Positions 1-7,060 of a DNA stretch of 23,555 bases are shown one piece after another. Numbering within the stretch: position 1 is the stretch's first letter; each line of letters begins with the position of its first letter. The stretch comes from Patescibacteria group bacterium (GTDB lineage Bacteria > Patescibacteriota > Microgenomatia > Daviesbacterales > UBA10151): assembly GCA_018816815.1 (NCBI GenBank), contig JAHIVD010000011.1, forward strand, positions 1 through 23,555, read 5' to 3'. Under the pieces are notes generated by a model that did not search any database, was not told the DNA's origin, and saw only the letters and a list, made by a program, of their open reading frames with translations. The translations under genes and the position numbers were made by a program.

Positions 1-775
1 TGTCATGATAGGTCCTGCAATAGCGGGACTGTTAATAGCAGGGTTTGGGGTGGGATCGGTTTATCTTTTTAATGCAATTTCATTTTTGGTATTTGTCGGC
101 AATATTTTGATGATTAAAATACCTCTTAATGTTGGAGAAGTGGAAGTAGATTTTAGTACAAATGCGATCTTAGACGGGATTAAATTTGTGTTATCTGCTC
201 CAATACTTTATTCCACAATGCTTTTGGATTTTTTAGCAACCTTTTTTGGCACAGCAACTATTTTGATGCCTATTTTTGCCAAAGATATTCTGCATGTTGG
301 TCCGGTAGGTTTAGGATTTTTATATTCAGCTCCTGCAATTGGAGCTATTGTTGCAGGACTTTTGCTGTCTTTTGTTCATCATCATAAACTTAGAAATCAA
401 GGCAAAATAATAATTATTTCCATTATTTTCTATGGTGCGGCAATAATTGGTTTTGGTTTGTCCAAAAATTTACTATTATCTTTGTTTTTCTTAAGTTTAG
501 TGGGGTTTGGGGATATGATTTCTTCGGTTGTTAGAAACACTATTAGACAATTGATTACACCAGACCATTTGCGGGGAAGGATGGTTTCAATTATGAGGAT
601 TTTCTTTCAAGGTGGACCTCAGCTCGGAGAAATTGAAGCAGGGTTTTTGGCAAAAGCAATTGGTGGCCCTGCGTCAGTTGTGATCGGGGGAGTTGGGGTG
701 ATATTAATCACTTCTTTGATTGCTTGGAAAAACAAGAGTTTGAGAAATTATCAAGGAAAAGAATTAGCAATTTAG
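1..775 (+). CDS. MFS-type efflux transporter, C-terminal part (5' end outside window)
   Basis: The reading frame is open to the left edge, so the gene starts upstream; about 257 residues are visible, ending at TAG. The chain is strongly hydrophobic, with about six predicted membrane segments, which matches the C-terminal half of a 12-helix major facilitator. The opening GPAIAGLL...N-A-I-S-F-L pattern and the later short loop with DHLRGRM are typical of the MFS_3 group, which contains the enterobactin exporter EntS and macrolide-efflux-like proteins. Members export small molecules by proton antiport in the cytoplasmic membrane; the substrate cannot be told from this sequence. No terminator is visible between its stop and the hrcA promoter. 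The family call is fairly secure, the substrate unknown. Confidence 0.8.
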   Translation, partial: VMIGPAIAGLLIAGFGVGSVYLFNAISFLVFVGNILMIKIPLNVGEVEVDFSTNAILDGIKFVLSAPILYSTMLLDFLATFFGTATILMPIFAKDILHVGPVGLGFLYSAPAIGAIVAGLLLSFVHHHKLRNQGKIIIISIIFYGAAIIGFGLSKNLLLSLFFLSLVGFGDMISSVVRNTIRQLITPDHLRGRMVSIMRIFFQGGPQLGEIEAGFLAKAIGGPASVVIGGVGVILITSLIAWKNKSLRNYQGKELAI

Positions 776-802
776 ATCTTTTAATCTGAATTAAATCAGG
801 TC

Positions 803-831
803 TTGACAAGAATTAGCAGTCGATGTAATAT
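803..831 (+). promoter_or_regulatory. Promoter of hrcA-grpE-dnaK
   Basis: A perfect -35 hexamer TTGACA (803-808) is followed after exactly 17 nt by TAATAT (826-831), a 4/6 match to the -10 consensus. The predicted RNA would start near 838 and carry a leader of about 65 nt. A second -10-like TATAAT lies at 842-847 but has no convincing -35 at the right distance. Confidence 0.7.
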
Positions 832-839
832 ATTGCTAG
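813..839 (+). promoter_or_regulatory. CIRCE-like HrcA operator
   Basis: The left arm TTAGCAGTC (813-821), a 9-nt spacer and the right arm TATTGCTAG (831-839) reproduce the 9-9-9 layout of CIRCE (TTAGCACTC-N9-GAGTGCTAA). The left arm matches 8/9 positions and the right arm 6/9; the core TAGCA/TGCTA is perfectly inverted. The element covers the -10 box, so bound HrcA would block RNA polymerase. With hrcA as the first gene of the operon, this gives the classical autoregulated heat-shock circuit. The right arm is degenerate, so binding affinity is uncertain. Confidence 0.65.
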
Positions 840-904
840 TTTATAATTGATTAGGTTACTTAATAATTAATTAAGTTGTAGTCTTCCGAGAGGAAATATG
901 CAGT

Positions 905-1633
905 ATGGCTAAACTTTCAGACCGACAACAAGCACTTTTAAAAGCAATAGTAGAAGAATATATTGAGTTTGCAGAGCCGGTTGGATCTGAGATTATTGAA
1001 AGGAAATATAATCTTGGAGTCTCCCCTGCTACCATTAGAATTGAGATGGGGCGTTTAACAGAAACGGGATATTTGCGTCAGCCTCATACATCTGCAGGGA
1101 GAACTCCAACATCAGTAGGAATGAGATTTTATATTACTGAGCTGATGAATGAAAAGCAGCTTCCAATTACGGCTGAGGTTTCGATTAAAGAGAAGTTGAT
1201 GTCTAAGAGACACAAACAAGAAAGACTTTTAAGAGAGGCTGTTTTGTCACTGGCCCGAAGGCTTGATATGTTGGGTCTGGTAATTGATGATGAGGATCAA
1301 TTATTCTATGCTGGGGCAGCAAACATCTTGGATTGGCCGGAATTTTATGATATTGATGTAACTAGGTTTGTTTTGTCGCTTTTTGACGAAAATCCCAGAT
1401 TACAGGAAATTATCGGAAGAGCTGTCGGGCCTGATCCAGTGCATATTTTGTTCGGGGAAGAGATGGAGTTTGAATATTTGCGGCCAACAAGTCTTGTTTT
1501 TACAAAATTTGATACAGGTGCAGGCAAGACTGGAGTGGTTGGGGTGATAGGTCCTGCCAGGATGAATTTCCCATTGGTTTTACCTTATGTGAAATATGTT
1601 AGAAATATGTTAACTGAAGCGATGAGGATTTAA
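905..1633 (+). CDS. hrcA: Heat-inducible transcription repressor HrcA, short form
   Basis: HrcA is the DNA-binding repressor of CIRCE-controlled chaperone genes. The N-terminal winged helix is clear (about residues 4-75): it opens LSDRQQALLKAIVEEYI, then shows SPATIRIEM and the HTSAGRTPT loop before the GxRFYI segment. The C-terminal end GVIGPARMNF...VKYV also matches the family. The protein has 242 residues where about 340 is usual, and the loss is internal, probably the inserted dimerisation domain. The start at 905 is chosen because it begins the conserved domain; GAGAGGA (888-894) lies upstream. An ATG at 898 is closer to that Shine-Dalgarno sequence but is out of frame and stops after four codons. 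It is first in an operon with grpE and dnaK. Confidence 0.93.
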   Translation: MAKLSDRQQALLKAIVEEYIEFAEPVGSEIIERKYNLGVSPATIRIEMGRLTETGYLRQPHTSAGRTPTSVGMRFYITELMNEKQLPITAEVSIKEKLMSKRHKQERLLREAVLSLARRLDMLGLVIDDEDQLFYAGAANILDWPEFYDIDVTRFVLSLFDENPRLQEIIGRAVGPDPVHILFGEEMEFEYLRPTSLVFTKFDTGAGKTGVVGVIGPARMNFPLVLPYVKYVRNMLTEAMRI

Positions 1634-1641
1634 CAGAAAAT

Positions 1642-2184
1642 ATGAGCAAGAAAAAATCAAAAAAACAAAATAAGCTTGAAGATCGTGTTGTAGAGCTGGA
1701 TAATCAGCTAAAAAGAGCTGTAGCTGATTATCATAATTTGGAAAAAAGGGTGGCAGAGGGAAGATCTGAACTTACCAAATGGGGGACTAGTGAATTATTG
1801 ATAAAGATTCTGCCGGTTTTAGATCATTTGGATAAAGCTTTGGTCGGGGCATCTGAACAGGAAAAACAAAGCGGTTGGTATAAAGGTGTGGAATTGGCAG
1901 TAAAAAAGCTGCAGTCGGTTTTGCAATGTGAAGGTTTGAATCAAATTGCAGCAGAGGGACAATTTGATCCAAATATTCATGAGGCAGTTGACATGCGGGT
2001 AGGGGAAGATAATAAAATATTAGAGGTAGTTCAAAAAGGTTATACTTTAAACAATAAGATATTAAGGCCGGCAGCAGTGGTAGTAGGAAAGAAAAACCTT
2101 CCGTTTACGGAAGAAACAGAAAATATTGCAGGCGGAAAAGCAGAGTCGGATTGTCATATGCCGTCAAAAGGAGAAGAAAAATAA
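1642..2184 (+). CDS. grpE: Nucleotide exchange factor GrpE
   Basis: GrpE releases ADP from DnaK and so resets the chaperone cycle in the cytoplasm. The 180-residue protein begins with a Lys-rich segment and a long coiled coil (about residues 10-60, with ADYHNLEKRV). A four-helix dimer region follows (ILPVLDHLDKAL), then the C-terminal beta domain with the family pattern G-x-F-D-P-x-x-H-E-A-V (about residues 111-121) and KGYTLNNKILRPAAVVVGK. Length is normal for a GrpE. It starts 8 nt after hrcA; a GAGGA at 1624-1628 is the only ribosome-binding candidate and is somewhat distant. Its TAA stop shares one base with the dnaK ATG, so translation of the two is probably coupled. Confidence 0.95.
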   Translation: MSKKKSKKQNKLEDRVVELDNQLKRAVADYHNLEKRVAEGRSELTKWGTSELLIKILPVLDHLDKALVGASEQEKQSGWYKGVELAVKKLQSVLQCEGLNQIAAEGQFDPNIHEAVDMRVGEDNKILEVVQKGYTLNNKILRPAAVVVGKKNLPFTEETENIAGGKAESDCHMPSKGEEK

Positions 2185-4127
2185 TGTCAAAAATAGTAGG
2201 AATAGATTTAGGTACAACTAATAGCTGTGTAGCAGTGATGGAGGGCGGAAAGCCCAAAGTCATTCATTCAGCAGAAGGAGAAAATATTATCCCTTCTGTT
2301 GTTAATCCTATTAAAAATATTGTTGGACGGGTGGCTAAACGCCAAGCAGTAGTGAATCCAAGAGAAACTATCTTTTCTATAAAAAGATTGGTTGGAAGAA
2401 AGTTTAAAGACAGTGAGGTTCAAAAAGATATTAAATGGCTTCCTTATACCATTAAAGAAGGTAAAAACGGCATGGCTATTGTTGAGGTTGAAGGTCATGA
2501 TTACACCCCACAGGAAATTTCAGCGCAAATCCTGCAAAAGATTAAAGCAGATGCTGAAAGTTATTTAGGCGAAAAAGTTACAGCAGTTGTTATTACAGTT
2601 CCGGCGTATTTTGATGATGCTCAGCGACAAGCTACTAAGCAAGCTGGTGAGATTGCTGGTTTGGATGTTAAAAGAATTATCAATGAGCCAACTGCAGCAG
2701 CCTTAGCTTATGGTTTGGATAAATCCCATGCTCATACAATTGCAGTTTATGATCTTGGAGGCGGAACTTTTGATATTTCTATTTTGGATTTAGGTGAAGG
2801 GGTTTTTGAAGTTAAGTCTACAAACGGTGATACTCATTTAGGCGGAGATGATTTTGATCAGGTAATTTTAGATTTCTTGGCAGAAGAATTCAAAAAAGAA
2901 CAAGGGATTGATCTAAAAAATGACCGCCAAGCACTTCAGCGGCTACGGGATGCTGCTGAAAAAGCGAAAATTGAACTCTCTTCATCTCAAGAGGCGCAGA
3001 TTAGTATTCCTTTCGTTACTGCTGATGCAAGCGGACCAAAACATTTGGAAACAAAGTTGTCTCGGGCTAAACTCGAATCAATGATACAGCCCTTAATTGA
3101 TAAAAGCTTTAAAGCTGTTAAAGCTTGTTTGAAAGATGCAAAAATTGAAGCAAAGCAAGTGAATGAAGTAATTTTGGTTGGCGGCATGACTCGGATGCCA
3201 GCTGTGCAAAAATCAGTGCAGGATTTCTTTGGTAAAGAACCACACAAAGGTATTAATCCGGATGAGGTAGTAGCTGTTGGAGCTGCAATTCAGGGTGGAG
3301 TTTTGAGTGGAGGAGTTAAAGATGTTTTGCTTTTAGACGTAACGCCTTTAACCTTGTCTATTGAAACAGCAGGAGCAGTAGCTACGCCGATGATTACCAG
3401 AAATACAACTATTCCAGCTTCAAAAACAGAAACTTTTTCTACATTTGCCAATAATCAAACATCAGTTGAGATTAATGTTTTGCAAGGAGAGAGACCAATG
3501 GCTGCTGATAACAAATCTCTGGGGCGGTTCATACTTGATGGTATTCCGCCAGCCCCAAGAGGTGTGCCGCAAATTGAAGTGACGTTTGATATTGATGCTA
3601 GCGGAATCTTAAATGTTTCAGCTAAAGATAAAGCTACCAATAAAGAGCAAAAAATAACTATTACCGGTTCTACTGGTTTATCGAAAGATGAAGTAGAAAA
3701 GATGACTAAAGAAGCAGAAATTCATGCCGAAGAAGATAAAAAGAAAAAAGAAGAAGTAGAAACAAGGAATCAGGCAGATGCTTTGGTATTTACAGCTGAA
3801 AAATCCTTGAAAGAAGCTGGAGATAAAGTTTCAGCTGAGATGAGGACTGATGTTGAACAAAAATTAAATGATTTAAAAGGAGTTGTGAAAACTGCTTCTC
3901 CTGAAGATTTAAAGCCTAAGATGGAAGCGCTTTCTGATGCTTTGCAAAAGGTGGGCGCAGCTATGTATCAGGACAAGAAGACAGGTGATAACGGACAGGA
4001 TACGCCGGGACAAGCAAATTCAACTGGAGAAGCTTCTGAAAAAGAGGACTCGTCCGAAACTAAGGCAAAAAAGGATGAAGCAGTTGAAGGTGAAGTGGTT
4101 GAGGAAGATAACAAAAATGATCAATAA
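2184..4127 (+). CDS. dnaK: Chaperone protein DnaK (Hsp70)
   Basis: DnaK is the ATP-driven Hsp70 that binds unfolded polypeptides with DnaJ and GrpE. The 647-residue product has all hallmarks: GIDLGTTNSC (phosphate 1 loop) at the N-terminus, IINEPTAAALAYGLD and VYDLGGGTFDISILD in the middle of the ATPase domain, and VILVGGMTRMP near its end. The interdomain linker DVLLLDVTPL (about residues 379-388) leads into the substrate-binding domain, a helical lid and an acidic tail. The frame is open further upstream to 2151, but the conserved MSKIVGIDLG start is at 2184, preceded by AAAGGAG (2167-2173) and overlapping the grpE stop as TAATG. It is the last gene of the CIRCE operon. Confidence 0.98.
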   Translation: MSKIVGIDLGTTNSCVAVMEGGKPKVIHSAEGENIIPSVVNPIKNIVGRVAKRQAVVNPRETIFSIKRLVGRKFKDSEVQKDIKWLPYTIKEGKNGMAIVEVEGHDYTPQEISAQILQKIKADAESYLGEKVTAVVITVPAYFDDAQRQATKQAGEIAGLDVKRIINEPTAAALAYGLDKSHAHTIAVYDLGGGTFDISILDLGEGVFEVKSTNGDTHLGGDDFDQVILDFLAEEFKKEQGIDLKNDRQALQRLRDAAEKAKIELSSSQEAQISIPFVTADASGPKHLETKLSRAKLESMIQPLIDKSFKAVKACLKDAKIEAKQVNEVILVGGMTRMPAVQKSVQDFFGKEPHKGINPDEVVAVGAAIQGGVLSGGVKDVLLLDVTPLTLSIETAGAVATPMITRNTTIPASKTETFSTFANNQTSVEINVLQGERPMAADNKSLGRFILDGIPPAPRGVPQIEVTFDIDASGILNVSAKDKATNKEQKITITGSTGLSKDEVEKMTKEAEIHAEEDKKKKEEVETRNQADALVFTAEKSLKEAGDKVSAEMRTDVEQKLNDLKGVVKTASPEDLKPKMEALSDALQKVGAAMYQDKKTGDNGQDTPGQANSTGEASEKEDSSETKAKKDEAVEGEVVEEDNKNDQ

Positions 4128-4234
4128 AGAGACCTCTTTGGAATATAAGGAATAAACGGAATAAGACAGAATAAGCACGTAAAGGGTGAAATTAAAGTAA
4201 AAAACATTTTTTGCTTAGCACTAAATATTTTTGG

Positions 4235-4258
4235 CCTCGGGCACAACCGAGGTTTTTT
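4235..4258 (+). terminator. Rho-independent terminator after dnaK
   Basis: A perfect 6-bp GC-rich stem CCTCGG (4235-4240) / CCGAGG (4247-4252) with loop GCACAA is followed by six T (4253-4258). It lies about 108 nt past the dnaK stop and ends only 11 nt before the dnaJ -10 box, separating the hrcA-grpE-dnaK transcript from dnaJ. Confidence 0.85.
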
Positions 4259-4269
4259 GGATTAAAAGG

Positions 4270-4275
4270 TATAAT
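4270..4275 (+). promoter_or_regulatory. -10 box of dnaJ, leaderless arrangement
   Basis: A perfect TATAAT stands 6 nt before the dnaJ ATG, which places the expected transcription start on or beside the A of the start codon. No recognisable -35 lies at 16-18 nt (that spot falls in the terminator stem), and there is no Shine-Dalgarno sequence. The spacing suggests a leaderless mRNA. Confidence 0.55.
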
Positions 4276-4281
4276 AAGCAA

Positions 4282-5196
4282 ATGGCTAAAAGAGATTATT
4301 ACGAAGTTTTGGGTGTTTCCAAGTCCGCTTCAGGACAAGAGATTAAATCTGCCTATAGAAAATTGGCTAGAAAACATCATCCTGATATAGATAAATCTGC
4401 TGGAGCTGCTGAAACATTCAAAAAAGTTTCCGAGGCTTATCAGGTTTTATCTGATGTTAATAAAAGAAAGCAATATGATCAGCTTGGTCATGCTGCATTT
4501 GATAGGAAAGCTGGTGCAGGAAATCCATTTGCAGGCGGTAATCCATTTGGGGGCGGTTGGCAAACATATGATTGGTCCTCATCTGGAGGAAATCCTAATA
4601 TCCAATTTGATTTTGGTGGATTTGAAGACCCGTTTAAATTGTTTGAACAAATCTTTGGTGGTGGTTCCCCTTTTGGTCAAGCCTTTAGAAGGCATCCAGT
4701 TTATTCTTTGAATTTAACCTTTGATGAAGCGATTCAAGGAATCACTAAAGAGGTGGAGATTGAATCAAGGGATCCAGACGGTAAGTTACGAAGAAAAAGA
4801 ATGAAAATTAAAGTGCCGTCAGGGGTGGATAATGGTATTAAAATGAGATTCGGGGAGTTGGATATTGTGTTTAATGTGGGTAGAAGTCCTGAATTTATCA
4901 GAGAAGGTTTTGATATTTTTTCTGAAATAAATGTTTCTATTCCACAACTTGTTTTGGGCGATATTTTCGAAGTTAATACTGTGCAAGGCAAAATGAAAGT
5001 AAAAGTTCCGTCTGGTACACAACCCGGATCTTTAGTAAAACTTAAAGGTAAAGGGGCGCCCCATTTAGGCAGAGGTGGTCATGGAGATCATTATGTTAGA
5101 GTAAATTTAGAAGTTCCCCAGCACCCTTCTAAGCAAGAAAAACAACTTTACGAAGAGCTCAAAAATTTATCGTTTAAGAAAAAAGACTGGTTTTAA
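4282..5196 (+). CDS. dnaJ: DnaJ-family co-chaperone without zinc finger (CbpA-like)
   Basis: This J-domain protein stimulates DnaK ATPase and delivers substrates. The 304 residues show a J domain (1-70) with the essential HPD at 33-35. A Gly/Phe-rich stretch with NPF repeats follows (about 70-135), then the two C-terminal beta domains (about 138-304; for example VKVPSGTQPGSLVKLKGKGAP). The four CxxCxGxG zinc motifs of classical DnaJ are absent, so it is a class-B DnaJ like CbpA. The start at 4282 is chosen over an upstream in-frame start at 4231 because the J domain begins there and TATAAT is only 6 nt away. It lies directly behind dnaK but has its own promoter, with no CIRCE. It ends 2 nt from the convergent gene on the minus strand. 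Confidence 0.9.
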   Translation: MAKRDYYEVLGVSKSASGQEIKSAYRKLARKHHPDIDKSAGAAETFKKVSEAYQVLSDVNKRKQYDQLGHAAFDRKAGAGNPFAGGNPFGGGWQTYDWSSSGGNPNIQFDFGGFEDPFKLFEQIFGGGSPFGQAFRRHPVYSLNLTFDEAIQGITKEVEIESRDPDGKLRRKRMKIKVPSGVDNGIKMRFGELDIVFNVGRSPEFIREGFDIFSEINVSIPQLVLGDIFEVNTVQGKMKVKVPSGTQPGSLVKLKGKGAPHLGRGGHGDHYVRVNLEVPQHPSKQEKQLYEELKNLSFKKKDWF

Positions 5197-5198
5197 CC

Positions 5199-5597
5199 TT
5201 AAATTTTTACCCCATTTTTGCGAAGTTGTTTTGATTTTCTTTGAGAACAACATTCACATCTAAACTCTGGAGGTTGATTATTTAATCTGTTGTAATTGGT
5301 AGCTTTGGCTAACCGGTATCCTCTTGCTGTTTTTTCGCAATCAAAACATTCGATATCATCTTTTACTTCCCATTGCGATCTTAAAGTTTTGGAAGTAAAA
5401 ATAAACTTATCAACCCAAAAAAAAATGAGTCCTCCGATTAGATTAGCAACAGAAGATCCTATCCAATCTTCGGCTGTGCCGAAGACAGAAGAAGAATGTT
5501 TGAAATAAGCAATCACAGGAGCTAAAATAGGCGTGCTTAATTGCCACCTGATTAAATAAAGAAAATATCTCTTGAAATTAATATCCTTAATTTTCAT
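5199..5597 (-). CDS. Small membrane protein with C-terminal zinc ribbon, function unknown
   Basis: The 132-residue protein has two predicted membrane segments (about residues 11-31 and 45-67, the second with SSVANLIGGLIFFWVDKFIF). A cytosol-type tail follows, with C84-x2-C87 and C114-x-C116-C117, which look like the two knuckles of a zinc ribbon. I recognise the general pattern as one recurring in CPR genomes, but know of no assigned function. The membrane part is faintly reminiscent of GtrA-like proteins, though too short to claim. It is the only minus-strand gene here, convergent with dnaJ and divergent from nusA. No clear promoter or Shine-Dalgarno sequence is visible upstream (5598-5657). 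Confidence 0.72.
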   Translation of the reverse strand: MKIKDINFKRYFLYLIRWQLSTPILAPVIAYFKHSSSVFGTAEDWIGSSVANLIGGLIFFWVDKFIFTSKTLRSQWEVKDDIECFDCEKTARGYRLAKATNYNRLNNQPPEFRCECCSQRKSKQLRKNGVKI

Positions 5598-5657
5598 AAA
5601 TTAAAATCCATAATGGAATGTAATGGAGATTAATATATAAAGTAGCATACTTTAACC

Positions 5658-5686
5658 TTGACTTCAATTTGAAAAAAGCTTAGAAT
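5658..5686 (+). promoter_or_regulatory. Promoter of nusA-infB
   Basis: TTGACT (5658-5663) and TAGAAT (5681-5686) are separated by exactly 17 nt, a near-consensus sigma70-type promoter. Transcription should begin near 5693, giving a 65-nt leader before the nusA ATG. Confidence 0.75.
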
Positions 5687-5716
5687 GTCCGTGGTTAACA
5701 ATCCAAGGACCGAGGA

Positions 5717-5740
5717 GGTGGGCTAGTCCCACCTTTTTTT
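5717..5740 (+). terminator. Intrinsic terminator in the nusA leader (candidate attenuator)
   Basis: The stem GGTGGG (5717-5722) / CCCACC (5728-5733) with loop CTAGT is followed directly by seven T (5734-5740). It lies between the nusA promoter and the nusA start, so it can only serve as an attenuator of nusA-infB or as a stop for read-through from dnaJ. The 5' arm overlaps AGGAGGTG (5713-5720), a perfect anti-Shine-Dalgarno complement. A separate AAGGA (5745-5749), 8 nt before the ATG, is the likely working ribosome-binding site. Confidence 0.75.
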
Positions 5741-5757
5741 GAGTAAGGAATAAAAAA

Positions 5758-7023
5758 ATGGCACAAGCTAGAACTGAATTTGCAGCAGCATTAAACCAAA
5801 TAGCCTCTGAAAAAGGAATTGATACTGGAGTAGTCCTAGACGCTATTAGAATGGCTGCTTTAGCTGCTTATAAAAAAGATTTATTGCTTCGGAATGAACC
5901 TATTCCAGAAGATTTTGAGGAATTCACATCAGCAGTGGATCCTATTACAGGTGAAATTTCGATCTTCCATGATAAAAAAAATGTGACTCCTCCGGGATTT
6001 GCCAGGATCGCAGCTTCAATTGCCAAACAAGTAATAGTGCAAAGATTGAATGAGGCTGAGCGAGGTACAATTTTAGCAGAATATGAAAGTAAAGTAGGTA
6101 CTGTTATTTCAGGTACGATTCAAAGACAAGAAGGAAATACTTTTTTTGTTGATTTGGGCAGAGCTGAAGGTATTTTGCCTCCGTTGGAACAAGTTCGTAC
6201 TGAGGCATATCATGCAAATCAACGCTTGAAGTTTTTTGTGAAAGAAATACGGGAAGGCGGACGAGGAGCTGAAGTTATAGTTTCAAGGTCAGACCAGAGT
6301 TTGGTAAAAGCCCTTTTTGCGCTTGAGGTGCCTGAAATTCAATCAGGCGCTGTTGAGATTAAAGTTATTGCCAGAGAAGCAGGATCCAGAACTAAAATTG
6401 CAGCTTCTTCTAAGGAAGAAGGAATTGATCCGGTTGGAAGTCTGGTTGGACAAAAAGGGGTGCGGGTTCAGGCTGTGATTAGTGAATTAGGTGAAGAGAA
6501 AATTGATATCATTAGTTATTCCGGTGATCCTGTCAGATTTATTGCTGCAGCACTCTCTCCTGCAAAAGATATAAAAGTTAGATTAAACGAAGAAGATAAA
6601 ATAGCAACAGTTACGATTTCCACCAGCCAATTATCATTGGCGATTGGTAAAGGCGGGCAAAATGTTAGACTAGCTGCTAAGTTGACTGGCTGGAAAATAG
6701 ATATTGAAGGTGCAGAAGAATCAGAATCAGTGGATCAGAGTGATGGTGAGTTAGCAGATCAGAAAAAAGAAGAAAAAAAAGAAAAAGAAAAAGGAACTGA
6801 AAAAAAGACTAAGGAATCATCTGTTGAGGAAACATCTGCCAAAAAAGAAACAAAAGAAAAGGAAGAAACAAAAGAAAAGGAAGAAACAAAAGAAAAGGAA
6901 ACAGCAGAAGAGAGCACAGTAGAAGTTGCTAAAGAAGATATTGTCCAAGCAGAGCAAGATGAATCAAAAACAGCTGCGGATGTTGAGGCTGATATGTCTG
7001 GACAAAAGAAGAAAAAAGGTTAA
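5758..7023 (+). CDS. nusA: Transcription termination/antitermination factor NusA
   Basis: NusA binds RNA polymerase and nascent RNA, promoting pausing and hairpin-dependent termination. The 421 residues comprise an N-terminal RNA-polymerase-binding domain (about 1-110), an S1 domain (about 115-180, GTVISGTIQRQEGNTFFVDLG), and KH1 with GQKG near residue 231 followed by ISYSGDPVRFI. KH2 has GKGG near 297 and ends LAAKLTGWKIDI. The last 100 residues are a charged low-complexity tail rich in Lys and Glu, including three exact copies of an 18-bp unit; this is not a conserved NusA domain. AAGGA precedes the ATG by 8 nt. It is followed by infB after 37 nt, the usual bacterial order, and is expressed through a leader with its own terminator. 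Confidence 0.96.
   Translation: MAQARTEFAAALNQIASEKGIDTGVVLDAIRMAALAAYKKDLLLRNEPIPEDFEEFTSAVDPITGEISIFHDKKNVTPPGFARIAASIAKQVIVQRLNEAERGTILAEYESKVGTVISGTIQRQEGNTFFVDLGRAEGILPPLEQVRTEAYHANQRLKFFVKEIREGGRGAEVIVSRSDQSLVKALFALEVPEIQSGAVEIKVIAREAGSRTKIAASSKEEGIDPVGSLVGQKGVRVQAVISELGEEKIDIISYSGDPVRFIAAALSPAKDIKVRLNEEDKIATVTISTSQLSLAIGKGGQNVRLAAKLTGWKIDIEGAEESESVDQSDGELADQKKEEKKEKEKGTEKKTKESSVEETSAKKETKEKEETKEKEETKEKETAEESTVEVAKEDIVQAEQDESKTAADVEADMSGQKKKKG
6847..6900 (+). repeat. Three exact 18-bp tandem repeats in nusA
   Basis: The unit GAAACAAAAGAAAAGGAA occurs three times in a row (6847-6864, 6865-6882, 6883-6900), encoding the repeated hexapeptide ETKEKE in the NusA tail. Identity at the DNA level suggests recent slippage expansion. 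Copy number could vary between strains without breaking the frame. Confidence 0.95.
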
Positions 7024-7060
7024 TATTTTAATTCTATGAACTTATTATTAACCACAAATT

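Noticed and set aside
3937..4155. Lys/Arg-rich + strand ORF overlapping the dnaK end
   Set aside because: It lies in another frame of the acidic dnaK tail, which naturally reads as Lys/Arg-rich when shifted.
4215..4241. Half CIRCE (TTAGCACT) upstream of dnaJ
   Set aside because: The left arm matches 8/9, but the position of the right arm is occupied by the terminator stem and does not match. A single half-site is likely chance.
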